Below, piece after piece: positions 1 to 4,780 of a DNA stretch of 6,004 nucleotides. A program made the position numbers and the translations under genes. Origin of the DNA: an uncultured Bacteroidales bacterium (GTDB lineage: Bacteria; Bacteroidota; Bacteroidia; Bacteroidales; UBA932); the NCBI GenBank assembly GCA_946627685.1, contig CAMOVV010000080.1, positions 1-6,004 of the forward strand, in the 5' to 3' direction. Below the pieces are notes generated by a model that searched no databases, was not told the origin of the DNA, and was given only the letters and a program-made list of their open reading frames with translations. The first letter of the stretch is position 1, and the number at the start of each line of letters is the position of its first letter.

Positions 1-189
1 ATTCCTCGAGAGGGCCGTCTCCAGCTTCATCCTGAGGGAACGGAGGTCTCTCCGGTTGCGGTTGTGCCAGTCGTCCTTGCAATGGGGGCAGCAGAACTTC
101 CTGTCCCTGCGGCCATATTCCGCAAGAGGCTCCCCGCACTCGAGGCACCTTCGCTCTCCGTTCGTTTCGTAAAGTTGTCTTCCCTTCAT
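1..189 (-). CDS. Small Cys4 zinc-ribbon protein, N-terminal part (runs off left edge)
   Basis: The minus strand from an ATG at 187-189 is open to base 1, giving 63 residues with no stop, so the gene is cut by the window edge. Visible in the translation are CLEC (Cys15, Cys18), a GR-like turn, then KFCCPHC (Cys33/34, Cys37) followed by a basic, Asn/Arg-rich helix (WHNRNRRD). This matches a widespread Bacteroidetes family of roughly 100-130 residue proteins with the pattern CxxCG...DxKFCSxxC, where four Cys bind one zinc; family knowledge is from memory and the exact Pfam name is uncertain (DUF2116-like). The biochemical role is unknown; the basic segment after the zinc knuckle would fit nucleic-acid binding, which is inference. 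It is transcribed divergently from the SSB-like gene and shares its upstream region. The start is chosen because the zinc motif begins 14 residues later and no other in-frame ATG precedes it. The opposite-strand frame at 64-267 is its shadow. Confidence 0.8.
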   Translation of the reverse strand, partial: MKGRQLYETNGERRCLECGEPLAEYGRRDRKFCCPHCKDDWHNRNRRDLRSLRMKLETALSRN

Positions 190-291
190 ACCTTTCTTGT
201 TTTTTCTCCGAATATCGCCCGGGGCTGGAAAGCATCCAAAAAGATAAACGGTTCCCCGGGGGTATAACGGACTTTTTTCACTTTTCCTTTA

Positions 292-329
292 CCGGAAAAT
301 TTATTTTCAGGATAAAATAGATTTTCCGG
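292..329. repeat. Long near-perfect inverted repeat / hairpin
   Basis: Arm 292-307 (CCGGAAAATTTATTTT) pairs with arm 314-329 (AAAATAGATTTTCCGG). Fifteen of 16 positions are Watson-Crick, the remaining pair (301/320) is T-G, and the 6-base loop is CAGGAT. There is no T-tract after the stem on either strand, and it lies between divergent gene starts rather than after a gene, so an intrinsic terminator is unlikely. An operator for a dimeric regulator, or an RNA structure in a long leader, is more plausible; both are inference. Confidence 0.7.
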
Positions 330-429
330 CGGCGGAAGGCAGCCCTGCAGGCCGGAAGAAAAAGACGGAAACGGAAAGAAAAATCAAAAAAACGGGTTTC
401 CGGAGGCTCACGGCTTTCACGAACGGAAA
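293..429. repeat. Cluster of CGGAA / TTCCG motifs
   Basis: CGGAA occurs on the plus strand at 293, 333, 353, 366, 372 and 424 and as TTCCG at 324 and 398 (start positions). Six of the eight extend to CGGAAA/TTTCCG, and two (366 and 372) are in direct tandem with a 6-base period. The density in about 137 bases is well above what the flanking coding regions show, although CGGAAA is also a common codon-context word in this GC-rich genome. These could be sites for a DNA-binding regulator or simply compositional bias. Confidence 0.4.
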
Positions 430-445
430 AACCGGGCTTACTTTG
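415..445 (+). promoter_or_regulatory. Candidate Bacteroidales sigma-ABfr promoter for the ssb-pilus operon
   Basis: A -33-like TTTC (415-418; consensus TTTG) is followed after 19 bases by TTACTTTG (438-445; consensus TAnnTTTG). That is one mismatch in each element at the spacing known for the Bacteroides primary sigma factor. Transcription would begin about 7 bases downstream, leaving a 5' leader of roughly 55-60 bases before the ATG at 511. No promoter this good is seen in front of the three downstream genes, which supports read-through from here. Confidence 0.4.
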
Positions 446-510
446 CAACCGGGTCACGTGCCAAGACGGCCGGGCCGAACCTGAGTCATAAACTATAAAT
501 AATTTCAAAA

Positions 511-858
511 ATGGAACAGCTGAACCGCATCGAGCTCCGCGGCATAGTCGGGAACTCAAACGTCCGTACAGTGGGAGAAAAAAGAGTTGCAAGATTCTCT
601 TTGGCAACCGATTACATTTACAAAGGGAAAAACGGAGAGCCGATTATCGAGACCTCCTGGCATAACGTCCAGGCCTGGGAGGGCAAAAACATCCCCGACG
701 TCTCCCTCATCGAAAAAGGCTGCGGAGTGTATGTGTCCGGCAGGTACCGGATCCAGAAATACGTGACTCCCGACGGAGCGGAAAGAACTTCCTACGAGGT
801 ACTTGCCGACAAACTGTCAGTCCTCGAGGAAAGGCCTCAGATACAGTCCAACCGCTGA
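511..858 (+). CDS. Short single-stranded DNA-binding (SSB/OB-fold) protein without acidic tail
   Basis: The 115-residue product matches the SSB OB fold along its length: an N-terminal strand (MEQLNRIELRGIVG), the core RVARFSLATDYIYKGKNGE (25-43), the hallmark ETSWHNVQAWEG (47-58) with Trp50 and Trp56 in DNA-stacking positions, then EKGCGVYVSGRYR (68-80) and the closing strand YEVLADKLSVLE (95-106). It ends QIQSNR right after the fold, so it lacks both the flexible linker and the acidic DDxxPF-type tip by which housekeeping SSBs recruit repair and replication partners. It is therefore more likely an SSB paralogue than the essential ssb. The ATG lies behind a G-free A/T-rich leader (486-510) with no Shine-Dalgarno sequence, usual in Bacteroidota. 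The next gene starts 14 bases after its stop, implying an operon with the pilus genes. Binding of ssDNA is expected from the family; a role linked to pili is not shown. Confidence 0.87.
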   Translation: MEQLNRIELRGIVGNSNVRTVGEKRVARFSLATDYIYKGKNGEPIIETSWHNVQAWEGKNIPDVSLIEKGCGVYVSGRYRIQKYVTPDGAERTSYEVLADKLSVLEERPQIQSNR

Positions 859-872
859 ATCCGCCTGCAGCC

Positions 873-2810
873 GTGAGAAAACTCTTGATAATATCGGCTC
901 TGGCGCTCTCGGCCGCCGGCTGCGGAAGCGGGCGGAAAGCGGATGAGGTGCGGCGCGGCGAGCTCGCCGCCACGATTTCCCTTCCCCGGGAAGACCTTCT
1001 GCCCAAAATCGACACTTCGAGAATCCGGCGCGACACCCTGAAGGTGGAGGACTTCGACGGGAGACAGGTGCTGATCATGAAAGCGGTCAGGGACCAGGAC
1101 GGGGAAATGGTGGCAACGGACGTGCTCGACGCGGCCGTCGTCACCGCGAGGTTCCGCAACGTGGCCGAGAGACACGGGAAAGTGGACCTCCGCTTCCAGG
1201 TCTCGGTGCCGAAAGGAATGCAGGACGGGAAATGGCAGATACGTCTCTACCCGGACATGTTCATGCTCGGGGACAGCATCCGCCTCGACCCCGTAATCAT
1301 TACCGGGGAGGACTACAGGAAATCACAGCTTAAGGGATACCAGCAATACCGGAAATTCCTGAGCCGGATTGTCACGGACTCCGTCGAATTCCTGGACATC
1401 CGCCAGCTGGAAGTGTTCCTGAGCAGGAACCTTCCCCAGGTATATGCCTTCCGTGAGGACTCCACGGCCGTATCGGACAGTGAATTTGCCTCCGCCTTCG
1501 GAGTGACCGGAAAAGAAGCCGTAGAACACTACACGCTGAAATATCTTGTCCGCCGAAACGACAAAAGGATAGCGGCAAAAGACAGGATGCTCCGCAAATA
1601 TGTAAAGGTGCCCATCGTCACCGAAGGGCTCAGGCTCGATACGGTAATCACCGGAAACGGAGGCGATTTCACCTACGAATACGTACAGACTATCCGCACG
1701 GCCCCCTCCCTCCGCAAGGTGGGAATCAGGCTCGGAGGCGAAATTTTCGAGGCGGACAAAAGCATCTATGACATTCCGCGGAGCGAGCCCCTCACCTTCT
1801 ATATCAGTTCCCTGAGCTCCCTTGCCGAAGGCAGCGAAAGGTATCTGACCAAGGTCATAGAAAGGGACGCCCAGGCAAACACCGCATGTTACATAGACTT
1901 CCCCACCGGCGGATGGGAGGTTGACGGGAAATACGGAAACAACGGCAGGGAAATAGGCCGGATCGCAGGGAACCTCACTTCGCTTCTGGAAGATTCCAGA
2001 TTCGAACTCGATTCCATCATCGTCACGGCTTCCTGCTCTCCCGAAGGAGACTGGGCCTTCAATGAAAAACTCTCCCTGAAGCGGTCCCAAGCCGTTTCCG
2101 GATACTTCAACGCCTTCATCCGCCAAAGAAGGGACTCCCTTTTGAGAATGGCGGAAGAGTTCAACCTGGACGGCACCTGGGAAGCGGAAAAGAGCCTCCT
2201 GCGAGAGATAAAATTCATTTCAAGGAACAATCCCGAAAACTGGGACATGCTTAACGCCCTGGTGCATGCGGACAGCCTTCTATCCCCTTCCGACAAGGTG
2301 GAATATGCCCGGGCGTCCGGCCTGTCTCCAGATGAAAGGGAGGCCGCCCTTCACAAGCTTGAGGGGTACACCAGAATGAGGGAATCCCTGTACCCGAGAC
2401 TCAGAACCGTGAAGTTCGACTTCCACCTCCACCGCAAGGGCATGCTCAAGGACACGATTCACACGACGGTCGTGGACAGCGTTTACGCGGACGGGGTCAA
2501 GGCCCTGAAGGACCATGACTACGAGAGGGCCGTAACCCTCCTTAGACCGTACCGGGACTATAACTGTGCCCTGGCCTTCTGCGCCATGGACTACAACGCA
2601 AGCGCCATGGACATCCTCAAAGACCTCGAAGAAACGGCCGCGACGGACTACATGATGGCCCTTGTCCACGCCCGCACGGGAGACGACCGCAGCGCGGTGG
2701 AAAGATATCTCAGGGCTGTGCGGCTGGACCCTTCCTTCATCCACAGGGGGAACCTGGACCCGGAAATATCCAGGCTCATCAAGGAATACGGCCTGAACAA
2801 AGAAGAATAA
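873..2810 (+). CDS. OmpA-like/TPR lipoprotein of a fimbrial locus (DUF3868-like)
   Basis: The 645-residue product begins with a signal peptide and lipobox (LSAAGC, Cys17), so it is probably a lipoprotein facing the periplasm or held at the outer membrane. The GTG start is chosen because the ORF has no upstream ATG and the first internal Met (69) would remove the signal. Residues about 80-165 form a beta-rich N-terminal region resembling the DUF3868 family (tentative). Residues about 338-415 are an OmpA-like domain: a CYIDF strand, a helix, TASCSPEGDWAFNEKLSLKRSQAV. The family Arg is present (Arg404), but the Asp that contacts diaminopimelate in classical OmpA is replaced in the SPEG motif (389-392), as in Bacteroidetes fimbrial OmpA-like proteins. 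Residues about 538-640 are TPR-like helices ending HRGNLDPEISRLIKEYGLN. Relatives often sit beside FimA/Mfa genes, so an accessory role in pilus assembly or anchoring is inferred. It starts 14 bases after the SSB-like stop without a ribosome binding site, suggesting coupled, modest translation. Confidence 0.83.
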   Translation: MRKLLIISALALSAAGCGSGRKADEVRRGELAATISLPREDLLPKIDTSRIRRDTLKVEDFDGRQVLIMKAVRDQDGEMVATDVLDAAVVTARFRNVAERHGKVDLRFQVSVPKGMQDGKWQIRLYPDMFMLGDSIRLDPVIITGEDYRKSQLKGYQQYRKFLSRIVTDSVEFLDIRQLEVFLSRNLPQVYAFREDSTAVSDSEFASAFGVTGKEAVEHYTLKYLVRRNDKRIAAKDRMLRKYVKVPIVTEGLRLDTVITGNGGDFTYEYVQTIRTAPSLRKVGIRLGGEIFEADKSIYDIPRSEPLTFYISSLSSLAEGSERYLTKVIERDAQANTACYIDFPTGGWEVDGKYGNNGREIGRIAGNLTSLLEDSRFELDSIIVTASCSPEGDWAFNEKLSLKRSQAVSGYFNAFIRQRRDSLLRMAEEFNLDGTWEAEKSLLREIKFISRNNPENWDMLNALVHADSLLSPSDKVEYARASGLSPDEREAALHKLEGYTRMRESLYPRLRTVKFDFHLHRKGMLKDTIHTTVVDSVYADGVKALKDHDYERAVTLLRPYRDYNCALAFCAMDYNASAMDILKDLEETAATDYMMALVHARTGDDRSAVERYLRAVRLDPSFIHRGNLDPEISRLIKEYGLNKEE

Positions 2811-2855
2811 CCATTATCCACTTATATATCATTCATTTATAAACCTCAAAAAATT
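2811..2855 (+). promoter_or_regulatory. G-free, A/T-rich leader of the fimbrillin gene
   Basis: All 45 bases between the lipoprotein stop and the fimbrillin ATG lack G (35 A/T, 10 C) and end CTCAAAAAATT before the ATG. Such a leader can form almost no structure and has no Shine-Dalgarno sequence; in Bacteroidota, A-rich unstructured leaders favour strong initiation (established generally, inferred here). The ssb-like leader at 486-510 is built the same way. No convincing TAnnTTTG/TTTG promoter pair and no terminator is seen inside, so it is read as a translational enhancer region rather than a new promoter. Confidence 0.45.
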
Positions 2856-3944
2856 ATGAAAAACAGATTATTGTTCATTTTCCTCGCCGCAGTCGCGGCG
2901 CTCTGCTCATGCAAAAAGGACCTTGAGGAAACGCCCGGGATTCTCCGGGACGACACTCAGAAAGCCACCGTCTCCCTCTCGCTCGAGATTCCCGGTGAAA
3001 CCATGTCGAAGGCGGCTTCGGACTATGAAACCGGCGGAACCATCAAAGGGAAAATCCAGATTTTCGTATTCAATTCCAACGGCACCTGGGATGCCGGAAA
3101 ATCGTTCTCCGTCTCCGACGCCGACGCCAACGGGAAATTCACCCTGGAATGTACCGTGGGAAAGGGCAAGCATATCCACGTAATCGCCAACGCTCCCGCC
3201 ATGAGTTCCGTCACCTCGGAAGACATGCTCATTTCGCAGAAATTCGACCTCAACACAATAAAGTCCACGACCGGCCTTCCGATGTACGGCTACCTCGAAT
3301 CGGACATTACGGCGAGTTCGGACGTAAAGGTCCAGATCAAGAGGATGGTGGCCAAGGTAATCGTGAAAAAGATAGTCCTGGGAAGCGGCTTCAAGGCAGG
3401 CGGAACCCTGGCCCTCAACGACATGTACATCCTCAACGCGCCGGGAGAGGTGAATTACGTAAAGAGGACGGCATCGGAAGACCTCACGGACTGGGCGTCG
3501 ATAAAGTGGTACAACAAACTCAAATACTCGGACGGGACCTTCGCCTCCCTGCACACCGCTTTCACCAACATCACCGACCTGAAGACAACCCCCTACAACG
3601 GCACCAGCTGGTTCTACATCCTGCCAAACAAATACGTGAACGACGATGCCAGAGGCGGTTCGACATGGTCCGCAAGGCCTTCCAGGCTCAGTATCAAGGC
3701 GACTTTCACTCCTACAGGGAAGAGTCCGATAACATACTACTACCCCATCACCATCAACCCGAAGGACGCCTCCGGAAAAATCAGCGCGCCGATTGAAGCC
3801 AACAAGGTATATACCTTCGAGTCAATCACAATCAACCACCTCGGAAGCACCTCGGATGACAATCCCGTGACCGCGGCCGACGTCAAATTTACGGTATCGG
3901 TGGCAGATTGGGTGGAGATGCCGGCCGTCAATCCCACCCTGTAA
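2856..3944 (+). CDS. FimA/Mfa1-type fimbrillin, type V pilus major subunit
   Basis: The 362-residue product is a lipoprotein precursor: MKNRLLFIFLAAVAALCSC has a good lipobox with Cys19. The mature part carries the landmarks of the P. gingivalis FimA-like fimbrillin family: KIQIFVFNSNG (66-76), the HIHVIANAP strand (107-114), LPMYGYLES (141-149), VQIKRMVAKVIVKK (159-172), SWFYILPNKY (251-260), and a C-terminal block NKVYTFESITINHLG...VKFTVSVADWVE (316-353). In this family the lipoprotein crosses to the cell surface, a protease removes the first strand after an Arg, and the C-terminal strand fills the groove of the next subunit. Arg31 (GILR/DD) is a candidate cleavage point, but that is inference. 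Length fits the family. It lies between the OmpA/TPR lipoprotein and the anchor, and its leader suggests it is the most strongly translated gene of the unit. It could instead be a tip or minor subunit, but as the only fimbrillin in view next to an anchor, a shaft role is favoured. Confidence 0.86.
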   Translation: MKNRLLFIFLAAVAALCSCKKDLEETPGILRDDTQKATVSLSLEIPGETMSKAASDYETGGTIKGKIQIFVFNSNGTWDAGKSFSVSDADANGKFTLECTVGKGKHIHVIANAPAMSSVTSEDMLISQKFDLNTIKSTTGLPMYGYLESDITASSDVKVQIKRMVAKVIVKKIVLGSGFKAGGTLALNDMYILNAPGEVNYVKRTASEDLTDWASIKWYNKLKYSDGTFASLHTAFTNITDLKTTPYNGTSWFYILPNKYVNDDARGGSTWSARPSRLSIKATFTPTGKSPITYYYPITINPKDASGKISAPIEANKVYTFESITINHLGSTSDDNPVTAADVKFTVSVADWVEMPAVNPTL

Positions 3945-3955
3945 CAACTGTCGCC

Positions 3956-4780
3956 ATGGCAAGGACAAGACTTTCATACACACCGCGGCTCAGGGTTATG
4001 GCTCTGCGAGTCCTGGCCGTCCTTCTTTCGGCGACCGCGCCGTCATGCGGAGTCAAGGAGGACCGGGGGCCTTGCCCTTGCCTTCTTACTCTAAGCTACA
4101 GGAACGCCCTTGAAGGGATGACAGACTCTTTCAGGGCAAGGGTTTACAGGGAAGGTTTTATTCTTTCGGACGAGACAATCAGCCTCAAACTGGAGCCTTC
4201 CGAGCATGTCGTGAAGGTGGTAAAGGGCGAGAACCGGGTCTGCTACTTCGGAGGAGCGTCTTCTTCCGTCCTGGAGGGAGACCGCCTGATGATTCCGAAG
4301 GGACAGGAAAGCGATCCGCTTTTCATAGGCTCGGACATGGCCTCCTGCTACGGGGAAAAGACTGTCGTAAACCTTGATTTCAGGAAGGAATTCTGCCGTC
4401 TTGACCTGGAGATTCCGAACGGGACATGGGAGGAGTATCCCTACGAGATGACTCTTGAAGGCAACGTGTCCGGCATCGACATACGCACCCTCGCGCCGGT
4501 GGAAGGGAGATTCAGTTGCAAGCCTTCTCCCTCGGGCGGCCCGAAACTCTCGGCCAGGATTCCAAGGCAGAAAGACTCTTCCCTGACCCTCACCCTCACC
4601 GGCAAGAAAGACGGCCGCGTCCACTCGGTCCCGCTCGGCAGACTCATTGAGAAGTCTGGCTATGACTGGCAGAAAAGCAGCCTGGACGACATTACTGTGG
4701 GAATAGACTTCGCCAGCGGCGACTTTTCGATTCAAATCGCCGGCTGGGAAAACGGTTCGATAAGGGATGTGGACCTTTAG
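3956..4780 (+). CDS. FimB/Mfa2-type fimbrial anchor lipoprotein
   Basis: The product (274 residues from this ATG) has a hydrophobic signal segment [16 protein letters not shown] with lipid-attachment Cys31, then [17 protein letters not shown], the usual opening of Mfa2/FimB anchors. Further family marks are [15 protein letters not shown] (111-125), a two-lobed beta pattern, and [24 protein letters not shown] (244-267) near the end. Anchors of this family stay lipidated in the outer membrane, hold the fibre base and limit fibre length. The start is uncertain: the ATG at 3956 lies 11 bases after the fimbrillin stop; the ATG at 3998 gives a shorter, more typical 16-residue signal; the ATG at 3908 would overlap the fimbrillin gene and add a non-signal-like extension, so it is rejected. 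The mature region has an unusual number of Cys (31, 40, 42, 96, 131, 147, 188). Its TAG overlaps the stop of the convergent nadE gene. Confidence 0.85.
   Translation: MARTRLSYTPRLRVMALRVLAVLLSATAPSCGVKEDRGPCPCLLTLSYRNALEGMTDSFRARVYREGFILSDETISLKLEPSEHVVKVVKGENRVCYFGGASSSVLEGDRLMIPKGQESDPLFIGSDMASCYGEKTVVNLDFRKEFCRLDLEIPNGTWEEYPYEMTLEGNVSGIDIRTLAPVEGRFSCKPSPSGGPKLSARIPRQKDSSLTLTLTGKKDGRVHSVPLGRLIEKSGYDWQKSSLDDITVGIDFASGDFSIQIAGWENGSIRDVDL

Larger units (their letters stand above)
190..510. promoter_or_regulatory. Divergent intergenic control region
   Basis: This 321-base stretch separates the zinc-ribbon gene (leftward) from the SSB-like gene (rightward) and holds no convincing gene. It contains the hairpin at 292-329, repeated CGGAA/TTCCG motifs at 293-429, a purine-rich plus-strand tract at about 354-395, and the candidate rightward promoter at 415-445. 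For the leftward gene the best -7-like match to TAnnTTTG on the minus strand is TATCTTTT at 239-246, but no good -33 partner is seen, so this is weak. The minus-strand open frame at 278-607 crosses the region, but it overlaps the well-supported SSB-like start and its product is low-complexity and Arg/Phe-rich, so it is not called. Confidence 0.6.

Noticed and set aside
64..267. Plus-strand open frame of 67 codons near the left edge
   Set aside because: It lies antisense to the zinc-ribbon gene, whose Cys4 motif is clear, and shows no family signature.
190..510. Phase-variable invertible promoter for the pilus operon
   Set aside because: Bacteroidales surface genes often have one, but the only good inverted repeat here (292-329) has a 6-base loop and does not flank a promoter; no long-spaced pair of 12 bases or more was found.
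278..607. Minus-strand open frame of 109 codons over the divergent region
   Set aside because: It overlaps the first third of the SSB-like gene, and the product is Arg/Phe-rich low-complexity sequence without a recognisable motif.
1323..2126. Long antisense open frame (267 codons) within the lipoprotein gene
   Set aside because: The sense frame has a signal peptide, OmpA-like and TPR motifs; the antisense frame is a GC-driven shadow without domains.
3149..3796. Overlapping plus-strand frame (215 codons) inside the fimbrillin gene
   Set aside because: The product is His/Arg/Gln-rich with no motif, while the fimbrillin frame carries family landmarks throughout this stretch.
4579..4600. Short ACCCTC tandem repeat
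   Set aside because: It is only about three imperfect units encoding alternating Leu-Thr in a beta strand of the anchor; this is normal coding sequence.
4091..4735. Antisense open frame (214 codons) opposite the anchor gene
   Set aside because: The sense frame matches the Mfa2/FimB family from signal to C-terminus; the antisense product shows nothing recognisable.
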